Shown: positions 9,851 through 21,583 of the stretch, piece by piece | How the letters are laid out: the number at the start of each line of letters is the position of its first letter | Position numbering within the stretch: position 1 is the first letter of the stretch | Source of the DNA: Apostichopus japonicus | Taxonomy: Eukaryota > Echinodermata > Holothuroidea > Aspidochirotida > Stichopodidae | DNA: 64,000 bases | Assembly: GCF_037975245.1 (NCBI RefSeq) | Contig: NC_092581.1 | Location: forward strand, 12,983,303 to 13,047,302 | Direction: 5' to 3' | The notes under the pieces: model-generated | Database searches by the model: none | Seen by the model: the letters and a program-made list of their open reading frames with translations, nothing else | What the model was told of the DNA's origin: nothing | Program-made: the position numbers and the translations under genes

Positions 9851-11540
9851 TCATTTATAAAAGGTCAGAATTTTGAGAATGATATCACTGTAACTCTCAC
9901 TACAGTATAGTGAAAGATTCACTTGCTTTTTAACTTCAAGTCAGTTCAATTCAGCAACTTAAGTTCAAATCAGCAAAATAGATGATTTTCTGACAAGAAA
10001 CAGGTGCCTTGTTGAGGTTTTTTTGCCATTTTAGATTAAGATTAATTGTATGGTTTTAATTAAAGAAAAAAATTTGTAAAATTTTGATGTACTAAATTAT
10101 ATTTTGTTTGATTATATTTTAATTGGGGCAGTTGAAGGTGTATTGTGTGCTAATTGAGTGGTCCCTGCAGCCCCAAGATTGTAATATTTAGTTGAGTGAG
10201 CGCTTTGCATAGCTTTGGTTTTAATAAACAAAATAGGCACTGGAGTGTAGAAACAATAGACAAACGTTAAAACTAGCGTAGAAAAGGTTAATTTGGAATA
10301 TGAACAGATAGGTGTAAGAAACGGTAATGTTGAGGAAAAAATTCTCTACGTGGTCCACTGTGGAATCGTCCGTTGTGGTCCGGGTTTCCACGGATACCAT
10401 TAATAACAGAAGGGTATAACCTTGGATTGGTCGATCGAACCAGAACGAAACACAGACCAGCGCTGCTCAGAATATAGACTCGCAAGTTTAACAACCGTGA
10501 CAATCTTTAAAGAGAAGCAAAAACGAAAGAGAAAAATTGAGAAAAGTTCTCAATGTGACAAAATATTTCAATCCTCCGTTTGGAATACTCTCAGCCATTG
10601 CAATATGCAAATGAGAATATTCAAAAATCACCTTGGAACACAATACAACGTTGGATGTTGAATAGGTGTTGCTCTTACTGACTTCTTTCCTCTCCCTTAA
10701 CACTCATCACCCCTCCCCCCCCCACCCCACCCCATCCATGCTCAACACTAACTTCAGTTACTGTTGTACAAGTTCATTCTTGGTTGATAATTTCTACACT
10801 TTTAGTTTTACCCTATCATCTCGTTGCCATGGCGATAATGTACTTGAAAGCCAATCATGTGTAAACACTACATATCAATCATTGATAACTTGTATTTTTT
10901 TTTTTTCAGTTCTTACAGTAATAACATTTACCAGCCTTGCAAGAGTAAACATAAAAAAAACCAGCCCGGCTGTTGTCAATCATTAGGATTGTTCAATTTT
11001 GCCTTGATTCAGTTACAGAAATGTTCACAAAAAAATGTAACTTATTGTCATATGTGTTGGTGCAATCAATTTTCTGTGACAGAATGGAAATAAAATTGAT
11101 TTTTTTTTTTTATGGTCTGAGAAACTCAGCATTATACATTAGTTAGGAAGAAACATATGGATGGTTTTTAGTCATTGTAACTTCTTTTTTTCTGGCCAAT
11201 TTACACTTTTCTTTTTTTAGCTTCACCTTCTCCATTTATAATGCTCAAGTTTGGTTCAAATGCCAATTTGGTCTTGCGTATTTTAACATTTTATGAACCT
11301 TTCATGATGACATTTTCACAGTATCGTTTTTTAATTTTCAGGAAACTTTCTTCAATCTCACAAGTGCAAAGTTGTTTGGCCAAGTAATAGTGAGCCAATT
11401 AGCATTGAAACCATCTTATTTGGCTACTGTTTTCTCCCCACTTGGACAGTTTATAATGTAACATTTCAGGTCGAGTTTTATAGATTTTTTGTATTTAAAT
11501 CTTAAATATATACTTAATGGCATAGCATTGTAGTTTGGTT
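9851..11540. other. Intergenic or 3' UTR, no gene seen
   Basis: AT-rich sequence with a poly-C/CCACCCC patch at about 10706-10735 and a T run near 11099-11112. The open frames are short and have no recognisable content. Confidence 0.6.
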
Positions 11541-11544
11541 GTTT

Positions 11545-11835
11545 ACTATCCAAACTTAACTAAACTAAACTTAACTAAAGTAAGTAAAACTCACCTAAAC
11601 TGAACATAGGTTAAACTAACCTAAAGTTTCCTACACTGAACTAGAAATACATTAAACTGAATTACACTGAACTAAACTCACCTCTACTAAGGGTACCTAA
11701 AACTAAACTTACCCTCATCTAAAGTTACCTAAACTACACTAAACATACTTGACCTACTGTAAACTGCAGTTTGAACTGAACTAACCTCAAACTTACCTAA
11801 GCCACACTTATTACAGTACATAAAACTAACCTTAA
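11545..11835. repeat. Degenerate (AACTAAACT)-like tract
   Basis: About 290 bp is dominated by variants of CTAAACT, TTAACTAAAC, CTTACCTAAAC and AACTGAACT without a fixed period. It is an old, diverged short-motif tandem array next to a miniature element. Confidence 0.8.
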
Positions 11836-11842
11836 CTATAGG

Positions 11843-12229
11843 CAGGGGGGGTAGGAAGCTTCCAAAAAGTGGGGGGGCACAACATCAGAGGGGCACTTTC
11901 TCATTCCACAACCACCACTCGTAATGCTATAAACCGATACACACCGGCCATATCACTTAAATATATATAATGTGTTAATGTTCTATCAATACTATTTATT
12001 GAGATTGTTTATTGTTAACCATGCTACAAAAAGATATGGGATGCCATTTAAAAATAGCATGAACAATTAAAAATAAATAATTTAAATAAAATATTAAATT
12101 TAACAAAAGCTTAAGATTTCCAAAAGACAGTTCCTCATCAAAGGGGCACATTTTATTGCCAGTAGGGCACATTTGCTATTATGGAAAAAAGTTGGAGGCA
12201 TGTGCCCTTCCCCCGGCTCCTACCCCCTG
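11843..12229. mobile_element. hAT-type miniature element, 387 bp
   Basis: The ends are CAGGGGGGGTAGGAAGC and the complement of CAGGGGGTAGGAGCC. They are flanked by ACTATAGG (11835-11842) and ACTATATA (12230-12237), a 6/8 match to an 8-bp target duplication, which is the hAT signature. The interior has GGGGCAC repeats near both ends and an AT-rich core. There is no transposase, so it is a non-autonomous element related to the one at 21222-21575. Confidence 0.75.
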
Positions 12230-12237
12230 ACTATATA

Positions 12238-14770
12238 TGCTCACTGTGAAGTGTTAATTGGGTGACAGGTAAAACAAACCAGATTTGTGAATAAATTTCT
12301 TAGTTTGGTTCAGTTCTAGTTTTACGTTTAATGCAGCTGAAGAAAGGTTTTGGTCAAACTGGCTGCTCTGAGTTTTATTGTCCTTATTTAACAGAATTTC
12401 AAGTTGACAGCTGAATTTTCTATTTGATTTGCTAGAAGATATCTGTTACTGTATCATACTCAACTATTTATATGAAATATAAAAAAAAAATACCTTGTAA
12501 ACATAATTTGTTACCATAGTGCGTGAGAAATCACATTAAAAATCCAAGGGAAATCGCGACACCTTGCGCGCGAAATTCGTGAAAAATGTAAGGTACCCTG
12601 GAAAACATGAATCTGTTGCACCAGATATTATGCAAGAACTCATGTAAAAACAATGGAATGTAGCATTAAATTTGTGGTACAGAATTTTCTTTATTGGACT
12701 AACCAGTTAAATGAATACTTTATTAAATTAGGAACATTTAACCCATTGAAGCCACATAAATCTGTTAGTTAGAATGACCGGTTGTCATTGTGTGAATATT
12801 TAAATATTTGGATTTATAAATTAATGAATTGACTTGAATATTACAAGTCTTGGTCTAAGCTGAAACCCCAGCGCAAAATGAAGTTGTTTAAAGCACTGAA
12901 ATACATCTTGAATTTCCATATAAAAACCCAACATTTAAAAGAAAAATTTGGTTTTAATAGGAAATAGGAGTTAAAAAGCTTCTTTAACCTTTGACCTGAA
13001 ATATTTGAATATCTGCTACATCCAAATAGCAATTGCAGTGAAGGAGGAATTTACTTTCCTTCTTCTTCTTCCTCTTCTGCTCAGCTGGTAATGTTTGTAT
13101 GATAACTATACAACATGATTAATGTATTCATGATCGCATAAGTCTTGGAAAAACCTGCTTAAAAGATTCGAAATTCAGATATACACCGTTGTGCAATCTG
13201 TCACAGGGGTTGTATTCTCCCCTGGCTTCAGATGCTGTAAAAATGTTAAAAGTTATTTGATGGTGATGAGATTTCTCATTTTTACATTTTTTTTCCTTTC
13301 TTTCTGACAATAATGATTTTGTTACATGATTGATAGACACGAAGTATGAATTAAGGTTGTACTGGATTCGATGGAAAGGTTACCTTATCCCAGAGATGGG
13401 ATTCCTCATATTGTCTGCTCTTGTATAGCATTGGGGAATGTTGAAGGAACGGTTCCTCTAACCACACGATCCCCAAACCCCCACCCCCCTCCCACCCCCC
13501 CTCGTAAATCTAAGAAGGATTGGCGTGTGTAGAATAAAGTGCCTTAGACTCAAAGTAAATTGTCATTTTAATGGTGTCTATAACCTCAGTCAGCTGCACC
13601 CAATCCCCCACCTCTTATGTTACCCTCTTTTGACCTACCTTCCTTCAGTTTAAAATTGCTACCAGGAAATGTACAATTTCGAAATCGTGGAAGAAAAACA
13701 AAGTTTGTAAAATGATATGCCACTTCAAATTAGCAAACTAAACCAGTAACAATTTTAATTTGAATTATTTGTTATCAGAGGTTTCAAATTTTATGGTTTT
13801 TATAGCTAAATTTCATTTTTGAAGAAAAAAACGAACTTAATTTACAGGTGATTATTAGGGTAGCAATCTGACCTCATTCTTACTTTTTTTTGGAAGTGTG
13901 ACTTATTCTTTATATAGAAGAAGAAAATTTTGTATAATATATAAGCTTTTATGATGAGTCAAAAAATATAAAAAAATCTTTGTGTAATTTATTACAAGAA
14001 AAAAAAAACCACAGATGTATTTAGAATTATAGGATCTTATGTACAGTCACTTGTTATAATATTGTATCAAATAAAATATTTGTAATTATCCAATATTATT
14101 ATTATTTATGTCGATATCAGTACATTGTGATAATTGTTTGAAACAATGCATCTGTTTCTTTCTTTTATCTGTTTAGAATTTTTTTTATAAAAATGTTTTT
14201 GTTTTGTTTCGTTGCTTCAAGTGCTAATAAATAAGAAGTGTGAAGATTGGATTTGGTTTGAATATATAATCCTCTCTTTCCCCCTCACCTTCCTCCCCCC
14301 CCCCCCTTCCTTTCCAAATTACTTAGAAGTTGCAGTAATGAGACATTTCAGGTGGAAGACAATCTTTCACTTCTTGGAAAGACTAAAATAGTTCACACTG
14401 GGTGGTGCAACAAATCCAGTCTCAATATCTTGTTTCTTAACCGTAGATATGGTTGTATGAAGGTAAATAAAGTTTTCAGTTCAATTCTTGTGCTAAATGT
14501 AAGGTCACTCTTCTGTTGCCAGATACATTATAAAGAAACGAAGAGAAAATCACCAAATTTGCCATTTCTTTGTGATAAAATACATGCCATCGGGATGCTG
14601 GTTTCAGCAAAACATTTACAGTGCAGTTTTGAAACACAAACCAACAACTTTGCACTGGAATCTCCTTTTAAAGGGATCATAAAAAAGGTGGAATTAAAAC
14701 ATATCTAAGACAGGAGCGATACAAGACCAATTGACCCAATGCAATAGTTCAATAATGAGGATTCGATTAC
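12238..14770. other. Intergenic, no gene seen
   Basis: AT-rich DNA with poly-C patches near 13478-13501 and 14296-14308. The open frame at 14352-14708 (118 residues) has no recognisable domain, and I treat it as chance. Confidence 0.6.
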
Positions 14771-14772
14771 CG

Positions 14773-14880
14773 ACCCCCTGGGGGTCCACATCCCCTGGGG
14801 TCCACATCCCCTGGGGGTCCACATCCCCTGGGGGTCCACATCCCCTGGGGGTCCACATCCCCTGGGGGTCCACATCCCCT
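14773..14880. repeat. 17/18-bp minisatellite, 6 copies
   Basis: The unit CCCCTGGGGGTCCACATC is repeated six times plus a partial copy; the second unit has lost one G. Each unit carries the palindrome CCCCTGGGG. GC-rich against AT-rich flanks. Confidence 0.95.
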
Positions 14881-17800
14881 CGAAATCTTGGTGATATAGA
14901 AATGATCATGTTATACAACTAGGAGACACTACGGAGAAACTAATTGTATTTTGAAAACTATGATATGATATCTGAAAAAATTAAGTAAGTAAGGGTAGAC
15001 TATTTGGACTATTGCGGGAACTTGCTTACACCTCTACCCCCTCCTCTCCATCCTACCCCTCTAGCTATCGACTCGTAGCTCTTGGTAAATCTACCTTTTG
15101 CTAATAAGGAGAGTATTGTTAATAACTGAATTAAACAAGGCAATGCCTTTTGCAATGGTGATATATCGCAGCTGAAGAATTAATTAGTTAGACTTCTGTT
15201 TTTATTTATATCCCTGAAATGACGTTTCTGTGTTATGTTATATCTATATAGAGATGTTAGAGCGTTTGATTTTAAGTTGAGGTATCCTTGTTAACAAAGG
15301 TTCTGTTGCGAGTGTATTTATCATTTTTGTTTTAAGTTCACCGTCAAGTTTTACTCATATGCTTTTATTTAATTTGTACTAGCAAACATGTTTCATTACT
15401 AAATACATCGAATAACCTTCATTTCTGCATGTCGATTTGCTTTCTTGTGTATTTCTTGTGTCAAGAAAGATAAAACATGTTCATTCGTTCGAATTTTCAG
15501 TGTATGATTATTCAACGTGCCTTTCAGTTTCACGATTTCCACTGTAAAATGAAACTTTTAAGGAAAGTATAATGCAAATGTTATGAAGTACCGGAAGGGT
15601 TTTCTTCATCTGATATGTATATATGACATGAAACTCTAGATATGGTGTTGGGTGGGCGGTGTGTGTGGGGGAGGGGGGTGAGGGAGGGAATAGAGCGTCT
15701 ATAACTTTCACCTTGTTTTTCAGTCCTATAATATTTCAATCATCATTTTGCACTTTCTTTTGATTTGTTCAGTTTTTGTTGTTGTTGCTATAAACGCCAA
15801 TAGGCTAACACACTGATACACCCCTCCTGTAGGACACGCATTTGTTTCAACCTCATGTGAGGAAATTGTCACCCTCTTCCCACACCCATCTATGCCCCCC
15901 CCCCTTCCCCGTACCCATCCTGATGACGCCATTGCTATGCAATCAAGTGCATCATGCATACGCTAACATTCAAGTACACGACTTCCTCCACACCTTATTT
16001 GTTTCCTCTGTCATGAATAATGACTGACTGACGTCATCCTTCATACGCCAATTGATTCATACGTTCCACAATCTTTTACAACGCTTCATTTAATTCATGA
16101 AATAAATTGGATTATTCCAAACACCCCACTCCCTCCCCCTCTTTATCACTCTCAACCAGACAAGTTTTCCTGTGAAAAAAAAAAATTGTTCTATTGCAAG
16201 CAGATTAGGGGAATTACTGTATCTATATTTAAATAGAGGTATTCGTGGGTCAGTCCACTCCACTGAAAATTATAGCGAACCGTGAGTTAACTACGGCTTC
16301 GGCCATTGTTAGTATGGCGAGGACCCAGAAAACATACAACCCCAACTAACCCCATCCCATTCCACCCACCCCACCCCCATTGTAGAAAAATTAGATGTCA
16401 TATAGGCTACATGTTACTACGCACTGGTTTCAACGGAATTAGCGTTATATGAGCACAATTCGTTTCCTTTTTGGTATTGAGATCACAATAGTCCAGTGAT
16501 TTTTCATATTAGGCCAAATAGTAGACAACCCGAAAAAATACAAATCATCACTTCAAATAACATTTGACACTTAACCTTATTTCTTTTCTTAACAGTACAA
16601 ACGTGGTTGTGACGTCACAGATCCCCTTTGTCCAGACAGATTATTTTCTAGGGCCAATATCGCTTGGTCCTGCTCCCCAAAAAACCTTCCTAGCTATTGT
16701 ATTGTTTAGTATTGTTACTTACAACGGAGCATTAGAGAAGTCTTTCTAAGTATAACTAACTAAATGAAGAGAATTATCGGTTGCAAAAGCCTATTAAGTT
16801 ATCCATAGTATTGAGACGCACACCCACCTTTACTTCAACTTAATTTCTTTATACTGATAAGCTGTTAACAAGTCAACTTCCGGCATAACGACTAGCTCGA
16901 AACAATAGAAGTTTGAATCAATGTAAGGAATTTGGAATCACAAGATCCTCTTCCCGCTTGGCGTGCTTGGAAGTCTTATAGCAACACCTTATATACTTTT
17001 CGGCAAATAGTCATATGTACAGTGTCTCTATGCGGGGTATGTGTTCCATCTATATTGGATATATATTGAAGTAGAGTGAATCTGATCAGGTCACATCCAT
17101 GTTTTGTCCTCTTAAATCATTTTGGGGCTTAATTTAGGTAAGTATTAAGTGTCATATTTTCTCAACATGTAAATCAGATATGTATATCATTTGGTGATAT
17201 GTTTTGTTTTTTTTTGTATTTGCGGGTTATTTATCCTTAATATGAAAAACCTCTGGAGGTGGTTACATATATCAGTACATTGCCCCCAAATATGCTTGAC
17301 AGTCAAATATTGGTCAGTCATGGTCAAATTGCCCTCTTAGTACCCTCTTAGTATTTTCGTCACTCCCCCCCCCCCCCCCCGCTCACACCCCTCCCTCGTT
17401 TCCTAATTTAAAACTCCTCGATGTCTGGAATAAGTTAGAATTCAGAACCCCATGCACGGTATATACCTCTTTCAAAACTTTTTAAACAATTTTTAGCTCG
17501 CTAACAATCTAGGGCCAATGTCAATGATAAATATGCTAAATGTCCTAACCGGGAATTAGATGAGGAGTTAATATTCCAAAAATAGCGAGAGTTGTATGAT
17601 TGATTTGAGGCAAGCTGTTTTTATCACACTTACACTCAATGGATCGTTATATCAGGAAGTTGTTATGGAATATGATATCTTACACAGATAGCTCTAAACT
17701 AAAAATAGCCGTTGGTTTGGTGGCCGATAGGCCGGTAACCCCAATCTGTGACTGAGAACGACCTTTCCCCCGTTGTTTTGTCCATTTAACAGACTGATAT

Positions 17801-18370
17801 AGCTCGTGCGCTACAGTTGACCGAATCTTTAGTGTAACTGCCCAGTGGACGTGAAATTTACTCTGATTTTGTTAAACTACACGATTGAACGCACAGAAAT
17901 ATACACTCAGTATATTTATACATAACTCAGTGTGTTGACCTATGGGACGACCCGCAGAATTGATCCACTTAAGTTCAGTTCAGTTCAGTTCTCTTCTGTT
18001 CAGTTTTATTCTATCTTTTTTTTCTGTTTTTTTCCTTCTAGAGTGGTTTGGAAAATATGGGTTTGAATATCTGTTCGCGGAGAGAGACGGAGTGGGAGGG
18101 GGGGGGGGGGGGAGGGAGCTGGGAGGTGAAGTATGATAATATTAATTACCGTTGGGTATCTGTTTAAATTGTTACGAACTCATTTGGTCAGTTTGTTGTT
18201 GATTTCAAACGGTTAATTATCTTTATTTCGTTCATTTGGGGATTAGTCAAACGGTTATTATAACATTGCGCGGGTTGATCCAGAGTGGGAGATCAAGAAG
18301 GAGGGATCCCCCTCCTTTCCCCCTCCCCTCACACACAATTCGTAAGTTTTCGTAGTTATTAAATTTAACT
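14881..18370. other. Intergenic, no gene seen
   Basis: It contains poly-C or poly-G patches (15659-15690, 15896-15908, 17366-17381, 18099-18112) and a (GTTCA)-like CAGTTCAGTT repeat near 17975-18005. I found no coding exon. Confidence 0.55.
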
Positions 18371-18377
18371 AATTTTA

Positions 18378-18552
18378 AGGATTGTTAGATCAGTGGTTAA
18401 CGCCTGTGCCTTCCAATCATAAGGTCCCCAGTTCGAGTCACTCCAAGCTTAATGTATGTCATCCAGTTACAGAGTTGTTAACAATTAACAATTCATAATC
18501 ATGGACGTTAAATATGAATCTAAGAGACTGACTTCGGTCAGCTTGCGGTTTT
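18378..18552 (+). mobile_element. tRNA-derived SINE, plus strand
   Basis: An A-box-like TAGATCAGTGGTTAACGCC is followed about 30 bp later by a B-box-like CCAGTTCGAGTCA, then a body with CATAATCATGGACGTTAAAT and GACTGACTTCGGTCAGCTTG. This fits the tRNA head plus tail layout of SINEs. The head does not fold into a proper cloverleaf, so it is not a tRNA gene. It abuts an oppositely oriented retroelement tail. Confidence 0.6.
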
Positions 18553-18765
18553 TTTTTATTATATTTTTTTTTAAATTATTATAGTCATCTTTAATGAGGG
18601 TAGTCCTGCTCAGTGCAGAAGCACTGCTTTCCAGAAGCCCCAATACAAAATACATATACAATATAATGCAGTAGAAAAACGGTAAACATCCAAAAACACA
18701 AAAAGGACGGCAAAAAGATAGGCAAACAAATATCAGACATCTAAACAAAAGATATAAGTTTTCAT
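18550..18765 (-). mobile_element. 3' tail of a non-LTR retroelement, minus strand
   Basis: Read on the minus strand, an open frame with hydrophobic FYCIILYMY ends at GGCTTCTGGAAAGCAGTGCT, TGAGCAGGACTACCCTCATT and AAAGATGA, then an A-rich tail (18546-18575 on plus as T-rich). A short 3' piece with CTTCTGGAAA..GCACTGAG...CTCATTAAAGATGA resembles LINE 3' ends of the CR1/L2 type (recalled). 5' truncated. Confidence 0.5.
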
Positions 18766-18769
18766 ATAG

Positions 18770-21213
18770 CGTTTAAAAATTTGATAAGCCAATGAGGCTT
18801 CTTCGCGAGTTCCTGCTTGCAGGAGGATCTAAAGTGCATACATACATACAACTATAATCTAAATACAGTAGCGTACACAGGAAAATACATTAGCACGCTG
18901 CTGTCCGCGGCAATTCCTTAGTTTTCACTTTTCACCGATGTTCTCTGATGCACTATTTTGGTAGTACGTTGGTGTCAAGTGTGATATTTGCCTCCTCTAC
19001 ATTTCCCCCTAGCCCACTCCAACCCCCCCCCCCCTCCCCGGAGAAGTCGTGGATCCGCCCGCCTCTGCCTTGATATATATTAGTTTGATCTGTTTATAGC
19101 TCCATGGTTTGATTGAGGTGTTTCCAGTTATATGTGAAATATTACATGACGTGGACAAAATTATGTCAAGTTTCAGTCCAACGAAAGATGTAACTTAAAC
19201 AACCAAGTTCAATACCACTGCGTACAGATGCTTTTTATCACAACAAACCAGTATATAAGCAATCTTCACCATCTTCGTTCATCTCTGCCGGTACACTGGG
19301 GAATGATACGACTCTGGTGGCAAGAATATATATGTCATACCAGTTCGCCCACTTATCGATCAGGCCATTCCCTTCCAACTTTGAAAGTTTGACAAACCTT
19401 TTTCCATCTTTAATAAGAAGAGATAGGTCTTTTGCCTAATTCCAGGTGCGTTCCGTTTGTTTGGGTAGATTTGAATGGTGACAGGTTGGATCATAGAAGG
19501 TTAGGCTGGGATCGGAGGGCGGTATTTAGTGGTGTCGATAGGGGATGAGTTGAGGTCAGGAATACGTACACAAGAAATTCTGAGGTTAATCCACGAAGCT
19601 TGCGATAAGGATGTTAACGAGAGGAGAAGGTGAAACGGTCACCTTGTCAGTACATTACCCGCCCAGTATTATGTAGGGCGTACATATATAGTGATATTAA
19701 CGCAATACCGTGTTAATTCATATTAAAAGTAGAATCACATGTTGGCTTTAGTCGATCCCTAACGACTCATTGCTTTCGATTTTACGTATTTGCAAGATTC
19801 GGGAAATTGCCTATATGAACGCATGAAAGCCTGATTATATAATTAAAAGGAAGATCGGGTCAGACTAGTGTTCTTAACACAGAATCCAAATCAGATAAAC
19901 CTGGGCGTTCTAAAGTATGGATTATGTTGACTATAGTGTACATTGTGGTGGGTCGGCGAAGCTAAAATACAAAATTGGGGGGGGGGGGGGAGGATGATGC
20001 TCGGCGGATCCAGGGTTTTTTGAGAAGCCTTTGTGGCCATGGGATCGTTTAAACCGAATCCCATGAAGGGTGGGGCTTCTGGAGGTACTCCCCTGGGGAA
20101 ACATTAGGTGAAAAGGTGGATTATAGACTGGGGACATACTTAGGCAATAAGTAAGGCCAATAATATTATCGATGTGTACACCCAAGGTTTTGCTAATAAC
20201 TAACTTAGTGGAAGTTCAGGAATCTGTTAAATACAAACAATACGTATATGGCAATACCATTGTCCGAAACTGCTATGTGCGTATGTAACCATTGCAATTA
20301 GGGTTGTATATATCAATGGCCAATCAGAATCGCGTATATGTGTGACGTTCATTCATGACGTCAGGTTTGTAGATTCGTTTATGATTTACATCCAGTTTGG
20401 AGGAAGAGCAGGCTGTCTTTCCATGTCTTTCTATGTAGTTTTACCGGTCTCCTATAGGCTGGCATGCATGAATGACATTCAAAGCGAAATTAAAACTAAA
20501 CTTATATCAATATTTCAACTTGGCATTTGTTTTCAACCTCCCACTCGAGAACGTTACGTGTAGGCCTAATTTAAAATTCATTTGGTGAAACAAAAGCTAC
20601 GTAGGGGGTTTTATGTTGCTCAATTGAAATTTGATGTCGAGTTATTACTTTTGGATAGGTAAAGTAAAGTTGAAAAAAAATGAAAATCAGCGACGTTGAT
20701 GTCAAACCTTCATGCCCTATCATAAAAGTTCACCAGAATCTAAACCGTTTATATACATATATCCGGCATTCATGATACCAGAATATCCAATCAGTATTTA
20801 GGTTATATCTATACTACCTTCCTTCCTTGCTTCCTTTCCTCTCACCAGTGTCTTTCCTTCACTTGTTTCAACAACCAAACAAAAAAATTATTTACTTATT
20901 TTGAAACAATACGGCGCCATTCGCTGCGATGATAGAATTATAGTTGGGTATTTTTACCAGGTTTTGTAGGTTAGGAGCAATAATTGACCCCGCTTCGTCC
21001 GTATGTTGCATGCATGGTTAGTCTACTTAATCTCGTATCGGTTTTAATTTGACTCTCTAAGCAAGCTTACACTCCTCGTCAAATATAAACGCAACCCGCA
21101 AATTATTCTTGAATTTATACTTACACATCTCAAACTGTAGTTTGGACTACGAGGAATATATAGCAAGTATACCTCCGTGGAGTTTGTCCGACAGCCACAC
21201 AATCACTGGTAGC
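18770..21213. other. Intergenic, no gene seen
   Basis: It has poly-C at 19025-19036 and poly-G at 19978-19990. Around 19990-20105 is a GC-richer patch (GGCGGATCCAGGG, CCCATGAAGGGTGGGGCTTC) that looks like a dispersed repeat rather than an exon. Confidence 0.55.
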
Positions 21214-21221
21214 GTTTTGAA

Positions 21222-21575
21222 CAGTGGCGTAGGAAGGTACTTTTGAGTGGGGGGCTGAAGACTGAGGGCCGGCCTGGGGGAGGGTTTAAGGAATTTTTTT
21301 GAATTTTTTTGCATTTCCAGGTGGCCTCAGATGCAATTTGTTGCAATATAGCATACTTCAACCCACCCACTCCATTTTGTATATAATTTTGCATTTTCAC
21401 CTGGCCTTAGATGCAATTTGGTGCTCCAAATGAGATTTTGTTCTCATTTGGAAATGAAAAAGGGGTTTTCTGACTTGCGAAGCGGGGGGGGGGGGGGCGG
21501 AATGATACTTCCGCCCCTCCATATTTTTCACTGGGGGGCTGGCGCCCCCCCAGCCCCCCGGTTCCTACGCCCTTG
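21222..21575. mobile_element. hAT-type miniature element, 354 bp, perfect 8-bp target duplication
   Basis: The ends are CAGTGGCGTAGGAAGG and the complement CAAGGGCGTAGGAACC. They are flanked by identical GTTTTGAA at 21214-21221 and 21576-21583. An 8-bp duplication with CA(G/A)NG ends is diagnostic of hAT transposition. The interior has two copies of a TTTGCATTT..C..TGGCCT.AGATGCAATTTG block (about 21307 and 21388), and a poly-G run at 21484-21497. No coding capacity. Confidence 0.88.
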
Positions 21576-21583
21576 GTTTTGAA

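Noticed and set aside
14352-14708. 118-codon frame after the HECT gene
   Set aside because: No domain, biased composition, no splice or promoter support.
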